Assembly: GCA_963790075.1 (NCBI GenBank)
Contig: CAWBNG010000009.1
Span: 265,908-329,907, forward strand
Reading direction: 5' to 3'
DNA from: CAYOUV01 sp963790075
GTDB taxonomy: Bacteria > Chloroflexota > Anaerolineae > Anaerolineales > Villigracilaceae
Length of the DNA: 64,000 nucleotides
Position numbers and translations under genes: made by a program. Position 1 is the stretch's first letter; each line of letters starts with the position of its first letter. Shown piece by piece: positions 35,001 through 42,851 of the stretch. Under the pieces are notes generated by a model. The model had not been told where the DNA came from. It saw only the letters and a list, made by a program, of their open reading frames with translations, and ran no database searches.

Positions 35001-35472
35001 TGTGATCTTTCACAGTCCCACCTACCGCAGTCGCTACGCCGAATTCCTGAAAATAGATTTCCCCCGCCTGCCGCTCACGAGTAATGTGGCGTTGTTCCGT
35101 CAACTGTGCGGGCTGGGGAAGGAGTTGGTGGGGTTGCATTTGTTGGAAGCGTCCACACTCAATAAGCCCATCACCAAATTCAAAGGCAAGGGTGATAACG
35201 TTGTTGCAAAAGGTCATCCCAAATATCAGGATGGAGTGGTGCTGGTCAACTCCAGCCAAGGCTTTGAAGGTGTCCCTGAGGATGTGTGGGAATTCCACAT
35301 CGGCGGGTATCAAGTTTGCCATAAATGGCTCAAAGATCGCCGTGGGTGGGAACTCTCCGTGGAGGATATTACTCATTATCAGAAGGTGGTTGTGTCGCTG
35401 AAGGAAACAATCCGATTGATGAGCGAAGTGGATGCAGTGATCGAAGCTCACGGCGGCTGGCCCATGAAATGA
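32005..35472 (+). CDS. Adenine-specific DNA methyltransferase with recognition region, ISP/Eco57I-like
   Basis: 1155 residues. SAM motif I is DPATGTATF (444-452) and catalytic motif IV is NPPY (586-589), the N6-adenine type. Residues about 1-400 form a long N-terminal region with a helical 'coupler' ('LRKLHKAFQTALIHDLSEED', 'YAQTITYGLLTAAISR') that starts like a nuclease domain ('IFFIEFEKKRIPVVLLRRVL'), but a full PD-(D/E)XK set is not obvious. Residues about 600-1100 contain the target-recognition part. AGGAG precedes the ATG. Base composition turns AT-rich from about 33.75 kb, inside the recognition half, as expected for swapped specificity segments. It ends with 'VDAVIEAHGGWPMK'. Confidence 0.9.
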   Translation: MTDTAQPLSKIKNFEQLIHYLEEELDWPCEEYGFDEITFRYAPSDLGIKEEEAAQITSIHQLRPFFQGQPWGIFFIEFEKKRIPVVLLRRVLSHLVIKKRASANRAETAAWNIDNLLFISAFGDVDTDRREIAFAHFHQEEDNLPTLRVLGWDGADTVLKMEYVAKTLKEKLRWPENPRDVETWRAQWTGAFRHKPGYVIKTAKELAERLAELARNIRAAAETIMEHESEKGSLRKLHKAFQTALIHDLSEEDFADYYAQTITYGLLTAAISRTDLSGGQDGTTLVAENVTDMVPITNPFLREMLETFLHVGGRQGKASQDGIDFDELGIQDVVELLRSDETDLPAILRDFGNRAPGEDPVIRFYEDFLAAYDKKLKVQRGVFYTPKPIVSYIVRSVQELLKTEFGLEDGLAATVTWAEMHARSAEVKIPKGVSPNSSFVMILDPATGTATFLVEVIDVVERTMKTKWARDLQLSKPEEKDTWKHHEIVRRWNEYVPASLLPRLYGYELMMAPYAIAHMKIGLKLFETGYRFASDQRANIYLTNALEEPSQLADNSAASLFEALGHESQAVNDVKQEVHFTVVIGNPPYANRGMLNKGDWILSLLEEYKKGLDEQKLNLDDDFIKFIRIGQWQINKTGCGILAYITNNTYLDGVTHRRIRQSLLETFEHANILNLHGNSKRKEMSPDGSKDENVFDIQQGVGISIFTKAGQRTVGVFHSDLWGVREQKYLQLTNTTIGTTNWRELNDIDHKSCLGTFYFFEPKSLMNIDEYCTGWAANNIFLSYSNGIETHRDEISIHDDTNSLILVIEDLQNMTPEDFRKHYKLNADGRDWTVKGAKESVRKIQTKTFEPITILYRPFDFKKTFLNSENKGFIAYPRFDVMQHMINPNIGLVLARLIVRDDTFDAVLASRFVTEKKTGDSTRSSSLFPVYTYPSNVSVAIQTSLFSANRNPNNEGRAPNISSDFIADLESHLGQKFIFDGVGDLHKTFGPEDVFHYMYVIFHSPTYRSRYAEFLKIDFPRLPLTSNVALFRQLCGLGKELVGLHLLEASTLNKPITKFKGKGDNVVAKGHPKYQDGVVLVNSSQGFEGVPEDVWEFHIGGYQVCHKWLKDRRGWELSVEDITHYQKVVVSLKETIRLMSEVDAVIEAHGGWPMK

Positions 35473-36173
35473 AAAATCACACCGAAACCTTATTGCGCTT
35501 GGTAAAAGAATTGTTCGCGCCTGAAGAAGCCAAACAGTTACGGTTATTGACGGAAACAATGCCACTCAACCTTGACCAATTGACAGCATTCGACGAAAAA
35601 TTAGTCGGACCAAGTATTTCGCGCATAAATTGTGAGCGAAGTGGACGTTACGAAATACCAGACCGTGATATTTTTCGTCCACTCCAATATTGCGGAATGT
35701 ATTTCAAGGCCATGGTTTCAAAAGAAAACATTGACGACCCTCTTTGGCTGACGCGTGATATTGTCGAGATGAGCAGTTTGCATATTGAAGGATTGATCAA
35801 AAATATCGGGAATGTGTTTCATCTCCCATTGGGCGCAGCACTGCGCAATGCGATTGTAAAAAAGAAGGTTGACCCAACAACATGGAATCAAATTGACGGT
35901 TTTACTCATATCTATAACGACGCAAAGCACAATTTTAGCCATGCCAAAGATACTCATATGTTCTCTCTCGAAGATGCCATTATGTCATATTTTGTATGTC
36001 GTAATCTCGGCGTAAAGTTGTACCCACTTGCAAGACTAGCAACTGACATAAGAATATTTGACAAGGAATGCGAAAAATCAGAGAAGTCACGAATGCCGAG
36101 CTGGATAGTTAATTCGCCTGACGAGAAAGTGGATGCTGTAATCGAGTCCGCTAGCGGGTGGCCGATAAAGTAG
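35469..36173 (+). CDS. Unknown protein coupled to the methyltransferase
   Basis: 234 residues from the ATG that overlaps the methyltransferase stop (35469-35472). Not recognised; mostly helical with 'HNFSHAKDTHMFSLEDAIMS' and several histidines (a possible HEPN-like helix, unproven). It ends 'VDAVIESASGWPIK', almost the same as the methyltransferase tail 'VDAVIEAHGGWPMK'. This shared end suggests the gene was inserted at, or duplicated with, the 3' end of the methyltransferase gene. Translational coupling argues for a joint function. Confidence 0.75.
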   Translation: MKNHTETLLRLVKELFAPEEAKQLRLLTETMPLNLDQLTAFDEKLVGPSISRINCERSGRYEIPDRDIFRPLQYCGMYFKAMVSKENIDDPLWLTRDIVEMSSLHIEGLIKNIGNVFHLPLGAALRNAIVKKKVDPTTWNQIDGFTHIYNDAKHNFSHAKDTHMFSLEDAIMSYFVCRNLGVKLYPLARLATDIRIFDKECEKSEKSRMPSWIVNSPDEKVDAVIESASGWPIK

Positions 36174-36186
36174 AACGGAAATAAAA

Positions 36187-36807
36187 ATGGATGCGATATC
36201 TATCAAAGATACAAAAGGTTTTGTAAGGGAATTTTTAGACGAATATCTCTCAGATGGGTTGGGATCAAAAAATAGAAGAGAGATTGATATCCTCATCATG
36301 AACTTGCTGATGAAATATGGAGACCTCGCTGTAAAAAGCAACCAGGAACTCAGCATTCTGCTCCAGGCGACTGAATCGAAGATCAAGGGTCTGCGTTATG
36401 AAGCTAGATTGAAATATCCACCTGATGAGGATTATGTAAAACGAGAATTCCTTTACATTCTTTACAAGTCCCAATCTGACTTCACAAGTGGAAAGATAAT
36501 GTTTGCAATAGAAGATGTCTATCTCAGGCATGCCATCCAAGGGAGATTAAAGGCAAGAGGGATGTTTGCGGATACCTCCTTCAATACTGAAATTGTCAGA
36601 ATAGACAAAAATTCTCTCGAATCTGTGATTGAGGAGTTGTATGGTAAGGAAACATCTGACGTTTTTCACGATGGCTTCAGTGAAATGGAAAACCAAGAAG
36701 AAGGTATTGATGCAGGAGCTTCAATTAAGAAAGCCTTGATGAAATTTGTAATTGATACTGGAATATCACTTGGGCTTAATTTATTAAAGAGCCGCTTGTC
36801 AACGTAA
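36187..36807 (+). CDS. Unknown protein of the defence island
   Basis: 206 residues, no recognised family. The N-terminal half is helical and charged ('KNRREIDILIMNLLMKYGDL', 'LQATESKIKGLRYEARLKYP'), resembling a winged-helix or adaptor region. The C-terminus has an amphipathic segment 'KKALMKFVIDTGISLGLNLL'. It lies 13 bases after the previous gene and 7 before the next, so it is part of the same operon. Confidence 0.7.
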   Translation: MDAISIKDTKGFVREFLDEYLSDGLGSKNRREIDILIMNLLMKYGDLAVKSNQELSILLQATESKIKGLRYEARLKYPPDEDYVKREFLYILYKSQSDFTSGKIMFAIEDVYLRHAIQGRLKARGMFADTSFNTEIVRIDKNSLESVIEELYGKETSDVFHDGFSEMENQEEGIDAGASIKKALMKFVIDTGISLGLNLLKSRLST

Positions 36808-36814
36808 GTGTCAT

Positions 36815-37246
36815 ATGAAGAAAGATAAATCGTTCACTGAATTTCACAAACGTGTGAGTCGCGGTCGAAAATTTGAGAAATGGGAAAGGTCTCACTGGAT
36901 AGGCAAAATCAATTCCGCTGCTGAATTTGAAGCGTCCACACAATGGGAGGGCAAACGCGGACGGGTGGACATACGACTAAGTTTGGAAGAGGATGGACAG
37001 GTAGTAATTGTTGAAATCAAAGCCACTGATTGGGATAAGGTTAAGGAGTATAGGGTAAGGCCAAATGCAATGCGGCACACTCGTCAAATTTGGCGTTATA
37101 TTGAAGATCACTTAAAACCTTTAGATGTGACACCAGCCATTGTTTACCCGTCTCCGCCAACAACACCTGGACGAAAAGAGCAAGTGGAGGAAATCCTGAA
37201 CGAAAGAGGAATTCAGGTTGTTTGGAGAAATGAATACTCGTTGTAA
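36815..37246 (+). CDS. PD-(D/E)XK nuclease-fold protein (candidate)
   Basis: 143 residues. Asp52 in 'GRVDIRLSLEEDGQ' and Glu67-x-Lys69 in 'VVIVEIKATDWD' match the core of the PD-(D/E)XK nuclease fold, with 'AMRHTRQIWRYIEDH' as a following helix. The size and layout fit a small endonuclease or a NucS/Mrr-like module. Placed after the methyltransferase, it could be the cutting subunit of the system. The activity is inferred. Confidence 0.72.
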   Translation: MKKDKSFTEFHKRVSRGRKFEKWERSHWIGKINSAAEFEASTQWEGKRGRVDIRLSLEEDGQVVIVEIKATDWDKVKEYRVRPNAMRHTRQIWRYIEDHLKPLDVTPAIVYPSPPTTPGRKEQVEEILNERGIQVVWRNEYSL

Positions 37247-37275
37247 TTCAAGTCGGTCGATGAAAAGTGAAGACG

Positions 37276-37905
37276 ATGAAACACGAAATGGAAGCTATTG
37301 AAATTGATGAACGAGCCAAAGAAAAAGTAATAAAAGATTATGGTTTTCCTCCCTGTATACATATCCCAATTGCAGCCATAGACGAAAATGCTATTACGAG
37401 GTTTATCGGAGAAATAGTTGATGTTTTGGTGCCAAGTATGCCAAATAAAGCGCTTGTTGTGCAACCATATAAAATACCAGAATTAGACATGAGAATGCCG
37501 ATTTGGCAAATGAATGAAGCGGCGGTCTTACATCACCCCAGACAGGTCTGGGTCCATGTTAATTATTCTGGTTACAGAAAGGCATATATTAAAGCATTCC
37601 CAAATGAGGACTTATCAGGTTTAGTATTAGATCATGTCTTAAATCGCCGAGTAGCAAGACTCAAAAGCTTCAACTATCTCAGGATTGTCCCCATATCAAG
37701 AGGGGCGAATTCTAGCAGTGGAGGTTTATCAGAAAAGTGGGGTGTTGAATATCATAGTACATCATCGATGGTGAAGAAGAATAAAGAAAATCCCACATTC
37801 ATACAATACGCAGATTTAGCAGATATAACCAAAATGCTTAACCTTAAAACAGGAGGCTCAATACAGGATGGCGTAAATGACGTTATAAATCTTGTTTTTG
37901 TTTAG
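37276..37905 (+). CDS. Unknown conserved-looking protein
   Basis: 209 residues from the ATG at 37276 (a GTG at 37267 is also in frame). The segment 'VLDHVLNRRVARLKSFNYLR' followed by 'IVPISRGANSSSGGLSEKWG' looks like a strongly constrained core, rich in Arg and His, but I cannot assign it to a family. There is no signal peptide or membrane helix. It is the last intact gene before the HsdS remnant. Confidence 0.65.
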   Translation: MKHEMEAIEIDERAKEKVIKDYGFPPCIHIPIAAIDENAITRFIGEIVDVLVPSMPNKALVVQPYKIPELDMRMPIWQMNEAAVLHHPRQVWVHVNYSGYRKAYIKAFPNEDLSGLVLDHVLNRRVARLKSFNYLRIVPISRGANSSSGGLSEKWGVEYHSTSSMVKKNKENPTFIQYADLADITKMLNLKTGGSIQDGVNDVINLVFV

Positions 37906-37925
37906 AGCATTCTGGGTAGATTTTG

Positions 37926-38081
37926 ATGGCGAAGGATCTCTCCCCCGTCCCCTCTCCTAAAGGAAATGGGTGCCTGCTGGCGAAGGTTGACGCGCTGCAA
38001 GAGTTGCAGTCCGCGGGCGGGGAGGAGTTGGATGCGCTGCTGCCGTCATTGTTGGATAGGGCGTTTAAGGGAGAATTATGA
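37926..38081 (+). pseudogene. hsdS: Remnant of a type I restriction specificity subunit (HsdS C-terminus)
   Basis: A 51-codon frame ends 'LDALLPSLLDRAFKGEL' preceded by 'AKVDALQELQ', the typical end of HsdS proteins (central/C-terminal conserved helix and KGEL tail). The first residues (SPVPSPKG) look like non-coding repeat read as protein. The target-recognition domains are missing, so only a scar of a former type I system remains, or a spare piece used in specificity switching. Confidence 0.65.
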
Positions 38082-38091
38082 GGAGAAAGTT

Positions 38092-38571
38092 ATGGATGAA
38101 GTAACGCGAATATTACTTACGTCTGGATTAACTTTTTTCACCAGTATTGTGGCCGCGTATGTTACTACAATAATAACAGTGAACCTATCTTTGCGACGCT
38201 TCCGCTCTGAACGCTGGTGGGAACGTAAAGTTGAAGCATATGCTCGCCTGTTAGATTACCTCTATGATCTGCAAGAGTATGCTGCTAGCAAACTTCGTCA
38301 ACACGAACCTACTGAAGAAGAGCGACTGGAATTTTCGAATCGTTCTAAAAAAGCCTCAGCCGAAATCCAAAAAATCAGAACAATTGGCGCATTCGTTATC
38401 TCTGATGAGGTTTGGAAGTTATTGAATGATATGGAAGTCGAACGTTCCCCCAATCTGAATAACAGGGAGCAGTCATTTTACGAAATGATTGATGAGGATG
38501 AGTTTATCCTTTCAAAATATATACCAATATTTCGCAAATTGATAAGAAAAGAATTAAAAATTTCTGATTAG
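38092..38571 (+). CDS. Single-pass membrane protein, unknown
   Basis: 159 residues from the ATG at 38092 with AGGAG upstream. Residues about 8-32 are a membrane helix; the rest is a cytoplasmic helical domain starting 'FRSERWWERKVEAYARLLDY'. Similar small anchored proteins occur in many bacterial genomes, without a known role. It begins the membrane/Hsp70 part of the island. Confidence 0.72.
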   Translation: MDEVTRILLTSGLTFFTSIVAAYVTTIITVNLSLRRFRSERWWERKVEAYARLLDYLYDLQEYAASKLRQHEPTEEERLEFSNRSKKASAEIQKIRTIGAFVISDEVWKLLNDMEVERSPNLNNREQSFYEMIDEDEFILSKYIPIFRKLIRKELKISD

Positions 38572-38616
38572 ATTAAAATAGTCAAACATTCTCTTTATAT
38601 TGGATGAAAATATTTC

Positions 38617-38769
38617 ATGAACCAGAGCCACATCGTAGCTTATATAGATGACCTGAATGAGTGGGTCAACTGGTTGCGGCGACTGCAGGCCGAGCATTCC
38701 GATGTGAATCGTGATCCATGCAAACTATTACAGCAAGTGAGGATATTATGGAACCAATTCTTTGGGTAA
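38617..38769 (+). CDS. Possible 50-residue small protein
   Basis: The frame starts 'MNQSHIVAYIDDLNEWVNWL' and ends WNQFFG, overlapping the next gene by 22 bases. No good ribosome site is seen (only GATGAAAA upstream). The composition is protein-like with several Trp residues. Could be a fragment of a larger lost gene. Confidence 0.3.
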   Translation: MNQSHIVAYIDDLNEWVNWLRRLQAEHSDVNRDPCKLLQQVRILWNQFFG

Positions 38770-39055
38770 TCACGATATTATTGCTTGTCACAATTCTCAT
38801 ATGCATTGGGAATATAAATCAAAAGAAACGACGGCTTGATGAACTGAACTCGGCGATTAAAATTTTACGCGGGGAAAAGAAAAATGCAGAACAACAAATG
38901 CAAATGTTAAAAATCGAAAAGGACAAGTTTTTCGAGAAAGTTCTTAAGTCTAAGAATCAGAATTAATCGATAAGGATAAAGAAGTTCTGGGCCTTTACGA
39001 AATTATAAAAAATTTAAAAACGGAAAATGCAGAATTACGTCGTTCCGGATGGTGA
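38748..39055 (+). CDS. Membrane-anchored coiled-coil protein, apparently frameshifted
   Basis: The intact frame (38748-38966, 72 residues) has a membrane helix at about 3-25 and a coiled coil ('RLDELNSAIKILRGEKKNAE'). It stops at 38966, but the coiled coil continues in another frame to 39055 ('DKEVLGLYEIIKNLKTENAE'). One extra A near 38961-38963 would join them into a protein of about 102 residues. Either a base is missing in the sequence or the gene is damaged. GAGG precedes the ATG. It lies 20 bases before the Hsp70-like gene. Confidence 0.65.
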
Positions 39056-39075
39056 ATTAAGGTGGAGAAAACAAC

Positions 39076-40713
39076 ATGGGAATGAAAAAGTTCGGGATTG
39101 ATCTAGGCACATCATATTCTGCAATAAGCTATGTGGAGCGACCGCTTAGTCCCCAAGAAGACCCCACTCCGGTACAGTTCAGTAATAGCGCTGTCAAAAT
39201 GCCAAGCGCAGTATACATACCTGAAGGAGGCGAACCATATGTCGGTTTCGATGCTATTGTGCAGAAAGTCGTCAATCCGGCGCGCTTCTACGATAACTTC
39301 AAGCGCCACCTTGATCCCGACCATCCGCAATTACGAGCATTGCCTGATGGGCAAGCAGTAGATGCCATAAATTTACAGCGACAAGTTTTATTAAAACTCC
39401 TGTCAGAAGCCAACCAACGTGTTGGTGAAGAGGTAATAAATCCCGTGATCTGCCACCCCGCAGGCGGTGCGTGGCACAGCTATTTAAAAACAGTTTGCGC
39501 CGGTTTGGATATCGAACCGGATTTCATCAGTGAGCCGGAGGCGGCGCTGTATTACGCTCAACACAAACATCGTTTTTTCAACGAAAAAGAGAAAAATGTG
39601 CTTTTGATTGACTTTGGCGGCGGCACCTGCGATTTTATCTTAATGAAGGTTTCCTTTGGCTTGGAAAATGGCATTCTTCGCCAGAGAAACGCCATTGCGT
39701 TTGACGAGGATCGTCTTGATTTAGGTGGAAATGACATTGACAGATTGATCCGGGATGAATTTATTCGAAAATGGAAAGAACGATATCCGGAAGAGCAACA
39801 TCCCATACTTTACAAATCTCTGGAACGATTTGATGCGCCTGAAATTGATCAGGAATTATTTCAGACAGCAAAACTCGTCAAGGAAACACTCTCCCAGAAA
39901 TATCGCGATGGGGAGATGAAATTTGAATTCCCGATTCGCTTGAATGGTCTGCCAAACAGCACCAAGCTGGAATATAAAATGCCTGTTCAGCATCTTTATG
40001 ATCTTACTTTTGACTTCTTGCGACAAAAAATTGAGTGGATGCTGCTTGAAGATATCGAAGAAGGACCACAAAAACATAGGAAGTTTCTCGGGCGCAAAGG
40101 AATAAAACCCGAGGATATTACGTTAGTTTTGCTTACCGGTGGTTCCAATCAACTTCCTTGGATACAACACAAGATAATTGCGGATATCTTTCCTTATTTG
40201 TATGCACAAAAACGCATTCTGCTTCTTAGCAGCCCAGAGATGAGTGTTTCATTTGGAGCAGCCCTATATGCGTATGATCGTGACGAAGACAACATCAAAT
40301 TTACCAGAACCCTTCAAGAAGATCTCCGAATAAAAATTGAAGGGCGAGATGATGCGTATGAATTGGTAAAACGTGGTGCTGTTCTTCCTTATCCATCTAA
40401 AAGGCTGTATATAAAAGCAAAACATTTCTTCCCATTCCCTGCAACCGGGAAGCAATTGCTCATTGAGCTATTGGCTGGAAACGATCACAGGGCATCAAAA
40501 TGCAGACAGCTTTCTTATGAACCACGAGAGATAGAATTCCAGGCAGAGATAAGTGCGGGCTCTCCGATGCAGATGCGGGTTGAAATTGATCTAAAAGGCG
40601 ATATACACCTTTATTTTTCACAAGTAAAATTTTCATTGCGTAAGCCAGAAGAAATCATGATATCCTTCGGGGCACTGAACGTGAAATCGGTTTTAGAAGA
40701 AGGTAAAAAATGA
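39076..40713 (+). CDS. Hsp70/actin-fold ATPase (DnaK-like)
   Basis: 545 residues. The ATPase signatures of the Hsp70/actin fold are all present: phosphate-1 'FGIDLGTSYSAISYV' (about 5-19), phosphate-2 'LLIDFGGGTCDF' (about 176-187), and adenosine 'LLTGGSNQLPWIQ' (about 351-363), 'SFGAALYAYD'. The first 400 residues fit a nucleotide-binding domain. The remaining 145 are beta-rich and may replace the peptide-binding domain; no normal DnaK lid is seen. It is not the housekeeping DnaK. GGAG lies 8 bases before the ATG. It sits between two membrane-protein genes and overlaps the next one. Confidence 0.85.
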   Translation: MGMKKFGIDLGTSYSAISYVERPLSPQEDPTPVQFSNSAVKMPSAVYIPEGGEPYVGFDAIVQKVVNPARFYDNFKRHLDPDHPQLRALPDGQAVDAINLQRQVLLKLLSEANQRVGEEVINPVICHPAGGAWHSYLKTVCAGLDIEPDFISEPEAALYYAQHKHRFFNEKEKNVLLIDFGGGTCDFILMKVSFGLENGILRQRNAIAFDEDRLDLGGNDIDRLIRDEFIRKWKERYPEEQHPILYKSLERFDAPEIDQELFQTAKLVKETLSQKYRDGEMKFEFPIRLNGLPNSTKLEYKMPVQHLYDLTFDFLRQKIEWMLLEDIEEGPQKHRKFLGRKGIKPEDITLVLLTGGSNQLPWIQHKIIADIFPYLYAQKRILLLSSPEMSVSFGAALYAYDRDEDNIKFTRTLQEDLRIKIEGRDDAYELVKRGAVLPYPSKRLYIKAKHFFPFPATGKQLLIELLAGNDHRASKCRQLSYEPREIEFQAEISAGSPMQMRVEIDLKGDIHLYFSQVKFSLRKPEEIMISFGALNVKSVLEEGKK

Positions 40714-41438
40714 GGAGGGGGATAAGTAGTTTTTATGAGGGCGGTAACCGGTTATTTTTTGTCGTTATCACCGAACCGATTATTTGGATTACGATTGTTC
40801 TTATGTCTATCATCATATCACTGTCATTCATTTTCCCAAATGCCCAATTCTTTTATCCGATCTTTAACAAGGAAATTAATTATGTGGATACTTACCCCTT
40901 TAGAAATTCATTCGACGACCTGACAATTGCAATATCTGCTCCAGATAGAATTATCCCGAGTAATAAAGATGTTTACAAATTCCGAATTGACATTAAAAAT
41001 ACATCAAAAGTTTCTAAAAAAGTGGAACTTATTCTCGACGAAAATGATCCATTCCTAACTTTAATGGATCCCGAATCAAATAAGGCGATCAATACCCTAC
41101 CAATTAAAATCGATTGGATTATTCAACCTGGAAATACCCTCAAGGTTGCTGATTATCTGCTCGAAGTGTTGCCTAATAACGAGCCGATTGAGCAAGTAAA
41201 TATTGAGTTGTCCGTGGAAAGCACCAAAAGATTTGTCTATAAAGAAAGGATACAGAGTCAACTCCTACTCGGTGCCATATCTTTGGCTACTTGCTCTAAT
41301 TTTGCCATTTATTGTTTCGATAGTGACATGGGTATCCAGAAAAGTTCAAGGATGAACCTCATGACAATGAACGAAGAACATATTGCCTTGGATGGTGTCC
41401 TGATCGACATGGCAGACTTTGGGTTGAACGAGGAATAG
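40710..41438 (+). CDS. Bitopic membrane protein, C-terminus frameshifted
   Basis: Starts inside the stop of the Hsp70-like gene (ATGA). A membrane helix at about residues 16-42 is followed by a beta-sandwich-like outer domain ('DDLTIAISAPDRIIPSNKDV', 'YKFRIDIKNTSKVSKKVELI'). After about residue 193 the frame turns implausible; one frame over, the DNA reads 'LALILPFIVSIVTWVSRKVQ' with a stop at 41353-41355, a perfect second membrane helix. So the real protein is probably about 215 residues with a helix at each end, and the present sequence has a one-base error or mutation near 41290. Confidence 0.65.
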   Translation: MRRGISSFYEGGNRLFFVVITEPIIWITIVLMSIIISLSFIFPNAQFFYPIFNKEINYVDTYPFRNSFDDLTIAISAPDRIIPSNKDVYKFRIDIKNTSKVSKKVELILDENDPFLTLMDPESNKAINTLPIKIDWIIQPGNTLKVADYLLEVLPNNEPIEQVNIELSVESTKRFVYKERIQSQLLLGAISLATCSNFAIYCFDSDMGIQKSSRMNLMTMNEEHIALDGVLIDMADFGLNEE

Positions 41439-41512
41439 TTTGGCCTAAATGGTTCGTCGGGCGCAGCAGGCTGCTTACCCTGCGGGTATAAGGCTACCAG
41501 GATGCTTGTAAA

Positions 41513-41798
41513 ATGAGAATTGCCTGTCCCAAATGCGATTTCAGTCCCTCCCCAAGCCTGCTGTGGCAATTGCCGGCCCGGCTGCGGGCATAACTGGCAC
41601 ACCTTTGCCACGCATGGCATTTTTCCGCGCTGTGCGAAAGTCTGTCACGATATAAGAGACCTTATGCCAATGGTTGATCTGTTCGTAAATTTATTCGATA
41701 GGGGGCAAGCTGACGTCCAGATGACTCTCAAATATGTGGTCCCCTGGTTGAAGCCACTTGATATTCGAAGCAACCATAAACTAGCAGAAGCGATGTGA
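41513..41798 (+). pseudogene. Frameshifted zinc-ribbon protein
   Basis: The first frame reads 'MRIACPKCDFSPSPSLLW' and stops; the next frame continues 'GCGHNWHTFATHGIFPRCAK'. Together they form a Cys-rich zinc-ribbon (CPKC...C.GC...C) resembling small metal-binding proteins common in Chloroflexota and other soil bacteria. One frame change near 41570 splits it. The C-terminal part has no clear likeness. Confidence 0.5.
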
Positions 41799-41958
41799 CG
41801 AGTTGCGGTACGCACAAAACAAGAGGAAGTCAATAATGACAGATTTTTGAAGGCTGAAGAACTGGGACTAAAATGATTCTCATAATGTAAAGTCGATCTA
41901 AGTCGTCAGCTTGACAGACCCCAATTTCGTCTCTTCTTCAAATCAAACATCTAGTTTT

Positions 41959-42393
41959 CTATCCCTGAATTCTCGCCTCGGCAACCCCCCTCACGCTATA
42001 TACACCCTGAAACCGTAAAACCCCTGGCATCAACGAAGACAAATCCGCTAAGACAGTAACAGAAACCACACAAGTCGCCGGGTTGATGCTGATTCCGGTC
42101 ACTGAGACACCGATATGCCGCTTTTGTAGGAAAGTAGTGTTCAAAGAGGCATAGCGCTGCGCGGTGGCGTACACGTCTGGCAGGAAGCGGATCTCACCGG
42201 TCTCCCGGAAGTGGACCACGTCGATGCGGGCAGCCGCAGCCAGGGCGGCTGCGTCGGCGGCTTTCCCAACGTCTCCCCTGGCATACACGATCCGCCCAAT
42301 CTCGATCCCCACAGCGGTCAGTAACAGCAGGCCGGTCAGGATCAGGACGAAGAAGACCGTCATCTGCCCGCGCTCGGATCGCAAGGCTACCAA
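41959..42393 (-). CDS. TadG-like pilus assembly protein (N-terminal TadE/G domain)
   Basis: 144 residues. 'RGQMTVFFVLILTGLLLLTA' with a Glu-containing processing-like site and 'ARGDVGKAADAAALAAAARI' are the standard TadE/G-like Flp assembly signature. The remainder is short, so it lacks the long C-terminal domain of full TadG. It overlaps the TadE-like gene by 7 bases. Confidence 0.85.
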   Translation of the reverse strand: MVALRSERGQMTVFFVLILTGLLLLTAVGIEIGRIVYARGDVGKAADAAALAAAARIDVVHFRETGEIRFLPDVYATAQRYASLNTTFLQKRHIGVSVTGISINPATCVVSVTVLADLSSLMPGVLRFQGVYSVRGVAEARIQG

Positions 42394-42788
42394 CCCTCCT
42401 GCCGAAAGGTGGACTCAGCGCTAACCGTGGTCAGTTTCCCCAACCCAAACAGATCGCCGCCGGGCATGACCAGCGGAATGTGGGCCGTGACGCGGATTTG
42501 CACGGTTGAGCCGACTATGCCTCCCGGTGCGAGTACCGCCACAGCCGGATCACGGATGACCGGCTGCCCGTTCAAAGCAGACTGGGCTGCACCCACTGCT
42601 TCGCAGGGTGCGCAGCCTTGGGAGACCGATCCCATCCTGGCTCCATGCCGGGCGGCGTTCTCTACGATCGACAGCCCGTACAGGTACAAACCGAACTGCA
42701 GCATGCCCAGGAACATCAGGATGGCCAGCATCACGACCAGCCCGAACTCCACGGCACTCTGGCCGCGTTTATCGCTTCGTCTCAGCAT
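42387..42788 (-). CDS. TadE-like pseudopilin
   Basis: 133 residues from the ATG at 42788, preceded by GGAGG. 'KRGQSAVEFGLVVMLAILMF' is a TadE prepilin-type segment and 'VENAARHGARMGSV' follows the membrane helix. A frame running on to 43295 is a shadow of the toxin-antitoxin genes. It is a pseudopilin of the Tad/Flp apparatus. Confidence 0.88.
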   Translation of the reverse strand: MLRRSDKRGQSAVEFGLVVMLAILMFLGMLQFGLYLYGLSIVENAARHGARMGSVSQGCAPCEAVGAAQSALNGQPVIRDPAVAVLAPGGIVGSTVQIRVTAHIPLVMPGGDLFGLGKLTTVSAESTFRQEGW

Positions 42789-42851
42789 GGTTACCTCCAA
42801 GAAACTGGCGTATAATTGCATTATCCTGATTTTGCAACTAGGAGCATACGG

